Source: Deltaproteobacteria bacterium
GTDB lineage: Bacteria > Desulfobacterota > Desulfobacteria > Desulfobacterales > JAFDCJ01
NCBI GenBank assembly: GCA_024277475.1
Contig: JAJRVC010000204.1
Coordinates: 1-11,654, forward strand
Direction: 5' to 3'
DNA: 11,654 bases
The translations under genes were made by a program, and so were the position numbers. Below, piece by piece: positions 1-7,519 of the stretch (position 1 is its first letter; every line of letters begins with the position of its first letter). A model generated the notes under the pieces. That model saw only the letters and a list, made by a program, of their open reading frames with translations, ran no database searches and had not been told where the DNA came from.

Positions 1-225
1 GGCATCATCCACATCCGACCGACGCTGCCCCTGCCTGTCAAAAGCCGTCAGCTCCTCCACCGCGGCTTTTTGCAAGGTTGACGTGCCAAGGGCAAGGTTT
101 CCCCGGAAAACGATCCGATAGGGCTTCTGGTCGTCTTTGGCAGCTTCGATTTCCCCGGCCGTTACCTGCTGCTGCAACCAGATAATTACCGTCAACATCA
201 TAAAAACCAGATGGATAAGCCGCAA
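1..225 (-). CDS. BamA/TamA-type outer-membrane protein, N-terminal fragment
   Basis: Partial gene; its 3' part lies beyond the left edge. The visible protein has a hydrophobic signal peptide (LIHLVFMMLTVIIWLQ) ending near QQVTAGE. It is followed by PYRIVFRGN, a stretch of L, A and E residues, and DVDDA at the edge. This is the beta-alpha start of a POTRA domain, the periplasmic module of Omp85 proteins, which insert beta-barrels or autotransporters in the outer membrane. The start is uncertain. TTG at 225 gives a good signal peptide with an Arg in the n-region and a GGGA 11 bases upstream. ATG at 201 leaves a short, uncharged signal peptide. TTG at 279 would overlap the end of tamB by 20 bases and give a K/R-rich n-region. 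The reading frame is open through all three. It directly follows tamB on the same strand, so the two are probably co-transcribed and act together. Family assignment rests on only about 65 residues. Confidence 0.7.
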   Translation of the reverse strand, partial: MRLIHLVFMMLTVIIWLQQQVTAGEIEAAKDDQKPYRIVFRGNLALGTSTLQKAAVEELTAFDRQGQRRSDVDDA

Positions 226-259
226 AAATCGAAGGGTCCCAACACGGCAGGGGGTTTTT

Positions 260-3200
260 TTATTTGAACCGGAAGACAATTTTTAATCCCGCATTGTAAA
301 AATCATACATGTCTTTCTCACCGGTAAGATAGAGTCTGTCTCCATCTCGCAGTACCCCGTCCGCGATCCGAAACTGAGCATCTATGGTTTCTTCTCCGTC
401 GCGGGTCACAGCTCTGCCAAGCCCGACCTCCAACCTATCCATGATGGCCTCGCTGGCTTCCGCTGATTGACTGCCGAACCATCTTTCAATCAAATCGCGG
501 CTTAAATAGACGGCAACATTCATGCTTTGCCGCTGGGCGGCTTTGGGGTCATCTGAAGTATCGGGTAGCTTGCCGGCGATAATCAGCATTACCAATTCTT
601 CATGGCTAAGCGGCGGCACCGAAGACAACGTCACCACCGGCTCGTTATAGGGCCCTTCCACCAGCATGGTAATTTCATATCCAAGCATCTTCGATGTGCC
701 GAAAAGATCCAGGGTGGGACGGTCCGGTCTTTTGGGATCGAAGCGGATGACACCGGATTCGAATAAAAGGCTGCCGGCCGGGAGTCTGATCCGGGTGGGG
801 TCCAGGTATACTTTGCCGGACAGGACCGGAAGTTCGCCGGTACCAATCAGCTTGAGCTCAGGACGAACTGCGCCCTTAGCCAGATTGTTGCGGATACTGA
901 ATGGATTTTTGGATGTTAGCCGCACATCAAAGATCATATCATTAAAAGGCGGTTTTCGGATGGAAAAAAGCTGCAGGCCCAGGTCTACTTTGGGTTTTTC
1001 CGATCCTTTCAGTGCGCTGAGAAAATCGAGATATTTTACCAGACGGCCGTCGGTGATTGCCACTTCACCCCTCACTTCCAACCGTTTAACAGGTCCTTTG
1101 ACCGTAAGGTCCGTATCAGCGCGAATCTTTAGACCCGCGCTGCGGTAAAAAAGAAGATTTTCACCCTGGAGTCGCAGATCCGCAACAGCATCGTTTTGGC
1201 TGTTACGCATGACGGACCCCGTAATGTAAAAAGCGGCGCCCCCCAGCTCTCCTGTAAACGTTTGCAGCTTTACGCCGTCCGGGGTAACCACGGCTTTTAG
1301 GTTCAGCGCCTGCAGGGAAGGCACATCCATATTCGGTCGCAGTTCACCATCGGTCAGACGAACGACGGCATTTACGGCGGGGTCCGATATCGGGCCTTCC
1401 ATAGCTATATTCGCTTCGAGCCGGCCGGAAACCCGCCGCAAACCCGGATTATCCGCCGCCAGCCAGCTTAAATCCTCGACATTGAGATTGCCTTTCATGT
1501 CAATATCACCGGCCGGTTTTGCAGTTTCTCCCTGGAACAGATCGGTCAAATCAGGCATCCCGGTCCATTCACCCCGGCTGGTAAAAGTCAGCTTAGGGGA
1601 GTTGATTTGAATCGATTCTACCACGAGTTTGTTTCCAATGAGCCGGATGTTTCCATCGATATCAACAGGACCGGGTGGCATGGATTTTAAATGCGGGGGA
1701 TCGTTCAGGCCCCGACTCCGGAAAATAAAAGTGCCGGACGGCGCCTTCCAGGTACCGGTCATCTGCAATTTACCCTCAAGGTCACCATCCGCAGGAATAT
1801 AGTCAGGGTAATAGAAACCAAATGCATCCAGATCAGGGACGGATATTCGGGCATCTATCGAGAGCGGACCCGGCCTCAAAAGTGGTTTTTTCAAAAAATT
1901 TACGGGAATTGTGCCTGTAACGCTGATCTCTTGTCCCGGCCGGCCCTGCCAATGGAACTGCCGGATAAGTACGCCGTCTTTTGTGTAGGAGAGATCGAAG
2001 CGGCCGGACAGAGAAATTTGTTTTTGGGGGCTGTCAAGTTTTGTCAGATCGCCGGTCACGGTTAAAGAGGGGTTATCCATGGTACCACTAAGACGGATAC
2101 GTGCATTGAGCCCGCTGAAACGTATGCGGTCGGTTACAAAAGATTCGAACCAGCCGTGGCTGCCGAAGTCGGAGACAACGAGATCAAAATCAGCCCTTTT
2201 GCGGGTGCTCAACGATCCCTTCAAGCGGAACTCTCCGCTGGGTCCGCCCAGGGAGATATCTTTCAAAGTGAAATCGCCGGCGCGTGAAAAATGAATATAT
2301 CCAGGTTTGTTGAGGGTCAGCAAAGCGTTCTTGCCGGAAAGGGTCAGGTCGGTAAGTTTCAGATCGAAACCCGCATCGGCCGGTCCCCGCAAAAGGTCTC
2401 CGACCAGCTTCGCTTCGCCGAATGTGGTATTTACCCTGGCTAGACCGATATGAATCCGTCGCCCGGAGCTGTGCAGTTTGAAGATCGCACTGGGAATCTT
2501 GAAATCATTGAACTGCACCTTTTTTAGTGTTACATCGGCCCGGGCCTCCGGTTCCATGAGAGGCCCGGATATCTTGAGGTTTGCGCGGATGGAAGCGTTT
2601 ATCGCCTGTTTTTGCGGTAACAGATTTTTTGTGTAGGCCGCTAAATCGGTAATGGCAATATCCAATTTAACATTTTTAAAAATCCGGGACTTGAGATCAA
2701 ACGATCCCGCTAAATCAACCCGATCCTTCGCTTGGCGCAGTTTCAACGTCTCGACAGTAATCTTTTGACCGTTTGAGACCAGCCGAATGTCGGCGCTGCC
2801 AAATTGATTTTCCTCAAAGCTAAGTTGCCGTGCCTTGATGTCGGCTGTGCCGCCGGGCATCGCCAGCGGACCTTTCAGGGTAACCTTGCCGGCCAGACTG
2901 CCGCCGATCCGAGGCTTTCCCCAAGCCGGATTCCAATTTTCAGGCCAGAATTTTTCAATATAGGAAGCCAGATCGGACAATCGAAACTCGAGTTGAACGT
3001 CCTCAAATTCCCGACTCACAAAATAAAATCCGCCCCGGCCGGTCAGGCGGTCTTTTCCCCGCAGCAGCGTTAGCGATTCTATGACTACGGCCTGGGAATC
3101 GATGTTTGCTTTTACCGTCAGATCGCCATAGGTCACGTCCTTAAACGAAACCTCTTTGGCGGTTATGTTTGCCCTCCCGCTGGGGACCCCGAAGGTACCG

Positions 3201-4693
3201 GCCACCGTTATCCGGCCGCGTACGGACCCTCCCAGTTTGGGAATTGCAAACAGACGTCCGAGCAGCTCCAGGTCAGGAAAATCAATATCCAGGGCAGCCT
3301 GGACCGCGGTTTCTACGATAGGATGGCTCATCGACGGCAATGCAATGCGAGACGGTTCCAGGCGAATGTGCCCGTTTTCCGCGGTCAGGCTGCCTCCGGA
3401 GATAATGATGTCACCGTTGTCGATCTCCCCGTCAAGCACCAGCCTGTGTGCCGGTACTGCATCGATCTCAGCGGAAAGATCTACGCCCGCAAGAGAAAAG
3501 AAGGCGGGAACGTCCCTGCAGTCAAAGGAAAAACCACCCGCCAGGGTCCGTAAAATGCCCTCGACATCGCCCGCGAACACTGCCTGAGAAGAGGAGCTGA
3601 CATCTTGAAATTCAATAAAATTTCCTCCGGTTCGAAGATCGAGCTTATCCAGGCGCATCTTGCCGTTTCTTGCTGCGGCCTGCAAATTCAGCTCGTCGGC
3701 CACAAGCCCGTAAATGTTACCCTGCTTTAATCTGAGATCCAGTTCGGCAACAAGATCCGTCGGCTGTTCCAGGGGCAGCATGATATCTGCCTTCATCGAA
3801 ATTTTTCCTTCAAGCGCAAGCTTGAATGAAAAAACGGAGAAAAATTGCGCCAAGTCAAGATTTTCAGCCTTGATTCGACCCAAAAGGTTAGAAGGACCCA
3901 GCCTCCCCGCGAGCGCTAATCGGCCACCGGCCAGAAAAAGCTTGGCATCGAAGGGCATTGCCTCCGGTAAGGCCTTCAAGTCTATCTTCACAAACTGCGC
4001 CAGTTCCGATCCGCCCAGCATCAACCGCTTGGCAATTATTTCCCCTGGGGAATACTCGATTTCTGCCGAGACCGGTGTTTTACCGGTCTGCAAATCCGGA
4101 TGAACCCAACTCCATTCCGAAACGCGAAGCTGAATAATGCGAGTCATCGGCTGGAGGGAGCGGGTTTCCAGTGCAATACCCTTGAACACCGTCTGATAAT
4201 CTGATCCCCGCAAAATTACGGTTGTGTCGTCAACCCTAATTCGGGGAAGCAACTCAGGCAAAAAAATCGGTTCCACCGAATCGGTCTCCGGTCGGGCCGG
4301 TTCGCCTGCATCCTGCCGTGACAGATCAAATTCGAGCCGGCCGGCCTCAAGCTCGACTGCGGCATCGCCCAAAAAGGCATTCAGACCTTTCAAAACGGAC
4401 AACAGGTTATAAGACACCCGCAGTCGCTTCAATTCCAATGAAACCAGAGCTCCTTCGGGTGCCGGCTTCAGGGTGACGACATTCGTCACCTCGAAATCAG
4501 TGATATAAGACCCGCCGATATGGCCGATAGCCACCTCCATTCCGAGCTGGGATTCGATGGAATTTTCCAGCAACCTTTGAAGATGAGGAGCGATCAGTAC
4601 ACTGCGAAACAGGTATAGTGCGGCAAGCAGGATGATACCTATCCCGGCAAAAATGATGACCCCTTTCGATAACCGGTGGAGGATGTGTTTCAA
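260..4693 (-). CDS. tamB: TamB-family translocation/assembly protein (DUF490), 1477 aa
   Basis: Large inner-membrane-anchored periplasmic protein of the TamB/AsmA-like superfamily. These proteins form a long hydrophobic beta-taco groove thought to move phospholipids or help outer-membrane protein assembly across the periplasm, with TamA as partner. A basic N-terminus is followed by one membrane segment at about residues 11-29 (GVIIFAGIGIILLAALYLF). The protein then consists of many repeated beta-rich units containing GxLxxxG-type and 'DLxLxxxxL' patterns. The C-terminal DUF490/TamB region occupies roughly the last 330 residues and ends in aromatic-rich YNAGLKIVFRFK. Length is in the range of TamB proteins (about 1250-1500 aa). 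The start codon is TTG: an in-frame TAA lies only two codons upstream, and the next Met codon (residue 51) would remove the membrane anchor. AGGA (4704-4707) lies 10 bases upstream, a rather long spacing. The downstream POTRA protein supports the assignment. Confidence 0.9.
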   Translation of the reverse strand: MKHILHRLSKGVIIFAGIGIILLAALYLFRSVLIAPHLQRLLENSIESQLGMEVAIGHIGGSYITDFEVTNVVTLKPAPEGALVSLELKRLRVSYNLLSVLKGLNAFLGDAAVELEAGRLEFDLSRQDAGEPARPETDSVEPIFLPELLPRIRVDDTTVILRGSDYQTVFKGIALETRSLQPMTRIIQLRVSEWSWVHPDLQTGKTPVSAEIEYSPGEIIAKRLMLGGSELAQFVKIDLKALPEAMPFDAKLFLAGGRLALAGRLGPSNLLGRIKAENLDLAQFFSVFSFKLALEGKISMKADIMLPLEQPTDLVAELDLRLKQGNIYGLVADELNLQAAARNGKMRLDKLDLRTGGNFIEFQDVSSSSQAVFAGDVEGILRTLAGGFSFDCRDVPAFFSLAGVDLSAEIDAVPAHRLVLDGEIDNGDIIISGGSLTAENGHIRLEPSRIALPSMSHPIVETAVQAALDIDFPDLELLGRLFAIPKLGGSVRGRITVAGTFGVPSGRANITAKEVSFKDVTYGDLTVKANIDSQAVVIESLTLLRGKDRLTGRGGFYFVSREFEDVQLEFRLSDLASYIEKFWPENWNPAWGKPRIGGSLAGKVTLKGPLAMPGGTADIKARQLSFEENQFGSADIRLVSNGQKITVETLKLRQAKDRVDLAGSFDLKSRIFKNVKLDIAITDLAAYTKNLLPQKQAINASIRANLKISGPLMEPEARADVTLKKVQFNDFKIPSAIFKLHSSGRRIHIGLARVNTTFGEAKLVGDLLRGPADAGFDLKLTDLTLSGKNALLTLNKPGYIHFSRAGDFTLKDISLGGPSGEFRLKGSLSTRKRADFDLVVSDFGSHGWFESFVTDRIRFSGLNARIRLSGTMDNPSLTVTGDLTKLDSPQKQISLSGRFDLSYTKDGVLIRQFHWQGRPGQEISVTGTIPVNFLKKPLLRPGPLSIDARISVPDLDAFGFYYPDYIPADGDLEGKLQMTGTWKAPSGTFIFRSRGLNDPPHLKSMPPGPVDIDGNIRLIGNKLVVESIQINSPKLTFTSRGEWTGMPDLTDLFQGETAKPAGDIDMKGNLNVEDLSWLAADNPGLRRVSGRLEANIAMEGPISDPAVNAVVRLTDGELRPNMDVPSLQALNLKAVVTPDGVKLQTFTGELGGAAFYITGSVMRNSQNDAVADLRLQGENLLFYRSAGLKIRADTDLTVKGPVKRLEVRGEVAITDGRLVKYLDFLSALKGSEKPKVDLGLQLFSIRKPPFNDMIFDVRLTSKNPFSIRNNLAKGAVRPELKLIGTGELPVLSGKVYLDPTRIRLPAGSLLFESGVIRFDPKRPDRPTLDLFGTSKMLGYEITMLVEGPYNEPVVTLSSVPPLSHEELVMLIIAGKLPDTSDDPKAAQRQSMNVAVYLSRDLIERWFGSQSAEASEAIMDRLEVGLGRAVTRDGEETIDAQFRIADGVLRDGDRLYLTGEKDMYDFYNAGLKIVFRFK

Positions 4694-4763
4694 AATCTGT
4701 TAGTCCTGACTTTTGACATCTTGGAATTTTTACAACTTAATGGTTGTCAAACATTTATTGATT

Positions 4764-4784
4764 GTGTCTTGGCGCCTTGGTGGC
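4764..4784 (-). repeat. Degenerate octamer array between uxaC and tamB
   Basis: Read on the minus strand, this is CCACCAAGGCGCCAAGACAC. The core falls into eight-base units CCAAGGCG / CCAAGACA, followed by CAATCAAT. It lies in the 97-base space between the uxaC stop and the tamB start. I recall similar CCAAG-rich filler in other deltaproteobacterial intergenic regions, but cannot verify that here. No function is assigned. Confidence 0.4.
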
Positions 4785-4792
4785 TATTCTTT

Positions 4793-6214
4793 TTAGTTTA
4801 TCCGGTTTAGGCTAAAACCAAAATAGCGCTCAGCATTATAATAACAAATATCTTGGACCATGCTTCCCAGCAGTTCCAAGTCATCGGGCAATTCACCGCG
4901 CTCGACGTCCCTGCCCAGCAGATTGCATAATATTCTTCGAAAATACTCATGACGCGGATAGGACAGAAAGCTGCGAGAGTCGGTAAGCATACCGACAAAC
5001 CGGCTGAGCAGACTTGAGTTGGAAAGGGCATTTAGCTGGTGTTCGATGCCAAGCCGCTGATCATTGAACCACCAGGCGGCTCCAAACTGCATCTTGCCCG
5101 GCACCGTACCATCCTGGAAATTACCGATCATGGCGGCCAGCATTTCATAATCCCCGGGATTTATGCTGTAAATAATGGTTCTGGCCAGCTTATTTGCCCG
5201 GTCCAGCCTGTCTAAAAAGGCCGCCAGCGGCCGGGCCATTTCAAAATCCCCCATGGTGTCGAAGCCCGTATCCGGCCCCAGCGTTTTCCGGGCACGTGAA
5301 TTCACATTGCGCAGTGCTCCCAGGTGGAACTGCTGGACCCAGTCTTTTTCCGCATCCATGCCGGCCAGCTCCAGCAGCATGGCAGACTTGAACTGCAGGA
5401 TTTCCGGCTGTACGACAGTCTGTCCCCTGCGAACTTTTTCGAAAATTCGGGCAATATCTGCGGCCGAAAAGTCTTCGGCGGAGGGCTGTTCAAGGCTGTG
5501 ATCCGATAGTCGGCAACCCATCCGGTGGAAAAAATCATGTCGCTTTTGCAATGCCGCCAGGAAGGAGTCGAAATCGGCGACGTTTATATCTGCGGCCCCT
5601 GCCAGCTGGTCAACCCACTGGTTAAAGAAATCCGGTGTTTCCACTGCTATGGCCTTGTCCGGCCGGAAGGCCGGCAGAACCTTGATTTCAAAGCTTTGAT
5701 CCTCAAGAAGTTTCCGGTGATGAGACAGGTCATCGACAGGATCATCGGTGGTACACAGCACCCTCACGTTCATTTTCTTTAAAATCTCACGTGCACTGAA
5801 GGCTGCAGTCTGAAGCATCCGTCTGCCGGTTTCAAAAATTTCTTCGGCGGTGTCGGGACTCAAAAGCGTGCTGATACCGAAACAGCGTTTCAGTTCGAGG
5901 TGGGTCCAGAGATAGAGCGGATTGCGCAGGGTTTTGGGCACAGTCGCGGCCCAGGCTTGAAATTTTTCAATATCCGTGGCATCCCCGGTGATGTATTTTT
6001 CTGAAACGCCATCGGCACGCATGGCCCGCCATTTATAATGATCCCCGTTCAGCCAGATTTGGGTGAGATTGCCAAAGGTCCGGTCCTCTGCAATTTCCTG
6101 CACCGGCAGATGGCTGTGATAATCAATAATCGGCATATCCCTCGCAAAGTCATGATATAAGGCTTTAGCAGTCTCAGTTTGGAGTAAAAAATCTTCAGAC
6201 AAGAATAGTTTCAT
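4793..6214 (-). CDS. uxaC: Glucuronate (uronate) isomerase UxaC
   Basis: Cytoplasmic isomerase converting D-glucuronate to D-fructuronate and D-galacturonate to D-tagaturonate, the first step of hexuronate catabolism. It belongs to the amidohydrolase-fold uronate isomerase family. The 473 aa length matches the family (E. coli protein about 470). Conserved blocks run throughout: EDFLL near the start, DYHSHLP with putative metal-ligand His33 and His35, GDHYKWRAMR, WAATVP, NPLYLWTHLELKR, TTDDPVDDL, VLPAFRPDKA, WVQQFHLGALRN, GKMQFG..WWFNDQ, and RFVGMLTDSRSFLSYPRHEY from residue 405. No truncation or missing block is seen. The ATG at 6214 has GAGAGG six bases upstream (6221-6226), a strong ribosome binding site. 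It is divergent from galU across a 256-base spacer and points the same way as tamB, 99 bases away; the functional link with tamB is doubtful. No uxaB, uxuA or kdgK is in the window, so the rest of the pathway must be elsewhere. Confidence 0.96.
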   Translation of the reverse strand: MKLFLSEDFLLQTETAKALYHDFARDMPIIDYHSHLPVQEIAEDRTFGNLTQIWLNGDHYKWRAMRADGVSEKYITGDATDIEKFQAWAATVPKTLRNPLYLWTHLELKRCFGISTLLSPDTAEEIFETGRRMLQTAAFSAREILKKMNVRVLCTTDDPVDDLSHHRKLLEDQSFEIKVLPAFRPDKAIAVETPDFFNQWVDQLAGAADINVADFDSFLAALQKRHDFFHRMGCRLSDHSLEQPSAEDFSAADIARIFEKVRRGQTVVQPEILQFKSAMLLELAGMDAEKDWVQQFHLGALRNVNSRARKTLGPDTGFDTMGDFEMARPLAAFLDRLDRANKLARTIIYSINPGDYEMLAAMIGNFQDGTVPGKMQFGAAWWFNDQRLGIEHQLNALSNSSLLSRFVGMLTDSRSFLSYPRHEYFRRILCNLLGRDVERGELPDDLELLGSMVQDICYYNAERYFGFSLNRIN

Positions 6215-6244
6215 GAAAGACCTCTCTTCAATCCATATTTACAG

Positions 6245-6277
6245 CCACTTAACCAATCAACTAATCAACCGATCAAC
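6245..6277 (+). repeat. AATCAACC-type short-period repeat upstream of galU
   Basis: The stretch CACTTAACCAATCAACTAATCAACCGATCAACG consists of three degenerate copies of (A/C)(A)ATCAAC with a period of about 8-10 bases. The same words reappear in a longer block downstream of galU (7391-7510). Role unknown. It lies in the uxaC/galU divergent spacer, just upstream of the uxaC ribosome binding site. Confidence 0.5.
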
Positions 6278-6327
6278 GATATCAGTATTTATTACAGGCA
6301 AAAATCTTTTTCAATCATTATCGAGTA

Positions 6328-6356
6328 TTGACTTAAAATCAAAAGCAAACTATTTT
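6328..6356 (+). promoter_or_regulatory. Candidate sigma-70 promoter for galU
   Basis: TTGACT at 6328-6333 and TATTTT at 6351-6356 are separated by exactly 17 bases, matching the -35 and -10 consensus at 5/6 and 4/6 positions. The spacer is AT-rich and the leader would be about 108 bases. It is the best-looking promoter in the divergent uxaC/galU region. On the opposite strand, a weaker TTGAAA-17-TAAATA pair at about 6311-6283 could serve uxaC. Both are pattern matches only; AT-rich DNA produces such matches by chance. Confidence 0.35.
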
Positions 6357-6366
6357 TTTATCCACT

Positions 6367-6381
6367 ATTCCATCATTCCAT
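6367..6381 (-). repeat. Octamer-period repeat (GGAATGAT/GGAATAGT) upstream of galU
   Basis: On the plus strand ATTCCAT occurs at 6367-6373 and again at 6375-6381, exactly eight bases apart. On the minus strand this reads ATGGAATGATGGAATAG. It resembles the GGAAGATT array just downstream of galU. No function is apparent. Confidence 0.4.
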
Positions 6382-6470
6382 GTTCCTTGCCGAGAGAATG
6401 ATTGCTAAAGTAACTGTTATTCCAATAACTTATCAAAAATACAAGACGTCATCTATCTGGAGTTCTATAA

Positions 6471-7346
6471 ATGCAGATCAAGATTGCAGTTGTACCGGTA
6501 GCCGGTCTGGGCACACGGCTTTTACCCGCCACCAAATCCCAGCCAAAAGAAATGCTTCCGGTTGGCCGTAAACCGGTCGTACAATATGTGGTGGAAGAAT
6601 TGGCGCGCGTCGGCATGCAACGCATATTGTTTATTACCGGCCCCGGTAAGGCTTCAATAGAAAACCATTTCGATCTTGATAATGAGCTAATTGAGATTTT
6701 GCGTCAAAACGGCAAAGAGGACTTGCTGGCTCAACTCAGTTTTGAACGGGCACCGCTTCAATATTTCTACACCCGGCAGCGCCGGCAATTGGGCCTGGGA
6801 CATGCTGTCGCCTGTGCTCAGCCCTTTGTCGGCAATCAGCCATTTGCCGTTTCCTTGGGCGACTCCATCATTGGGCTGAATGCTCAGAGTGACGTCCTGG
6901 GCCGTATGACCCAATGTTTTTGGCAAAAGAAGGCTGAGGCGGTGATTGCATTTACCGAAGTGGCCCGCGACAGGGTAGCCCATTACGGCGTCGCCAAGCC
7001 CAAAGACGACGGTGATATCTTTGAGCTTGAAGATGTTATTGAAAAACCAAAGGTTGATGAGGCGCCCAGCAATCTGGTGATTGCAGCACGGTATATTTTT
7101 GCCCCCAGCATCTTTGAAGCCCTTGAGCAGATCCAGCCCGGCGCAGGAGGTGAATATCAGCTTACCGATGCAATTCGCCTGGTGATCCAGGGTGGAGGGA
7201 AAGTGTATGGTGTGCGCCTGGGTGCGGATGAACGTCGCTATGATGTTGGAAATTTCAGCTCGTATTTCCGCGCATTTGTGGAGTTTGCCCTGGCAGACGA
7301 AAAATGCGGTCCTTCGCTTCGATCATATTTAAAAAGTATTCTGTAG
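6471..7346 (+). CDS. galU: GalU-type UTP-sugar-1-phosphate uridylyltransferase
   Basis: Cytoplasmic nucleotidyltransferase joining UTP and a sugar-1-phosphate to give UDP-sugar plus pyrophosphate; the family substrate is glucose-1-phosphate. The 291 aa length is normal. Visible signatures are the nucleotide-binding GLGTRLLPATK (residues 12-22) with KEMLP, the GLGHAV block (108-113), metal-binding Asp131 in LGDSII, EKPK (191-194), APSNL and RY, GGEYQLTDAI (226-235), and the RYDVG block (256-260, Asp258). Some positions differ from the common GalU consensus: LGDSII instead of LGDDLI, RYDVGNF instead of RYDCGDK, and VGRKPVVQYVVEEL near the N-terminus. These suggest a divergent subgroup. ATG at 6471 has GGAG eight bases upstream (6459-6462). 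The glucuronokinase-like gene follows on the same strand after 173 bases. This pairing suggests that glucuronate-1-phosphate may be a substrate (inference); plain UDP-glucose synthesis remains the default call. Confidence 0.9.
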   Translation: MQIKIAVVPVAGLGTRLLPATKSQPKEMLPVGRKPVVQYVVEELARVGMQRILFITGPGKASIENHFDLDNELIEILRQNGKEDLLAQLSFERAPLQYFYTRQRRQLGLGHAVACAQPFVGNQPFAVSLGDSIIGLNAQSDVLGRMTQCFWQKKAEAVIAFTEVARDRVAHYGVAKPKDDGDIFELEDVIEKPKVDEAPSNLVIAARYIFAPSIFEALEQIQPGAGGEYQLTDAIRLVIQGGGKVYGVRLGADERRYDVGNFSSYFRAFVEFALADEKCGPSLRSYLKSIL

Positions 7347-7350
7347 GCTT

Positions 7351-7380
7351 GGGAAGATTGGAAGATTAGAAGGTGGGAGG
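7351..7380 (+). repeat. Octamer-period GGAAGATT repeat downstream of galU
   Basis: GGGAAGATTGGAAGATTAGAAGG contains GAAGATT at 7353-7359 and 7361-7367, exactly eight bases apart, followed by decaying purine-rich copies. It starts five bases after the galU stop. It has no hairpin and no T-run, so it does not look like a terminator. Confidence 0.45.
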
Positions 7381-7390
7381 ATGAAGAGTT

Positions 7391-7510
7391 CCCAATCAAC
7401 GAAACCAACACAATCAACCCAGCAAACCAGTCGGTTTAATTTGCTTAATCAAGCAGTTAACTTAATAAACTTAATCAACCCAGTAAACTTAACCAGTTAA
7501 CCACTTAACT
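7391..7510 (+). repeat. AATCAACC/TTAATCAA short-period repeat block
   Basis: A 120-base low-G stretch built from overlapping words AATCAAC, CCAGTTAAC, CTTAATCAA and CAGTAAAC. The 11-mer AATCAACCCAG occurs at 7412-7422 and 7473-7483, and CTTAATCAA occurs twice. It fills most of the galU to GHMP-kinase spacer and shares its words with the block at 6245-6277. There are no constant-length repeats or spacers as in CRISPR, and no coding signal. Confidence 0.6.
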
Positions 7511-7519
7511 GGAAACCCT

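Noticed and set aside
666..1148. Long plus-strand open frame antisense to tamB, and similar ones at 1691-2065, 3156-3587 and 3714-4103
   Set aside because: They sit inside a continuous, clearly coding tamB frame, have no recognisable domains, and are expected as shadows of G+C-rich coding sequence.
4713..4718. Perfect TTGACA box on the plus strand as a promoter
   Set aside because: No good -10 element lies at the right distance and no plus-strand gene lies downstream.
7391..7510. CRISPR-like array
   Set aside because: The repeats are short, degenerate and lack uniform repeat and spacer lengths; no cas genes are nearby.
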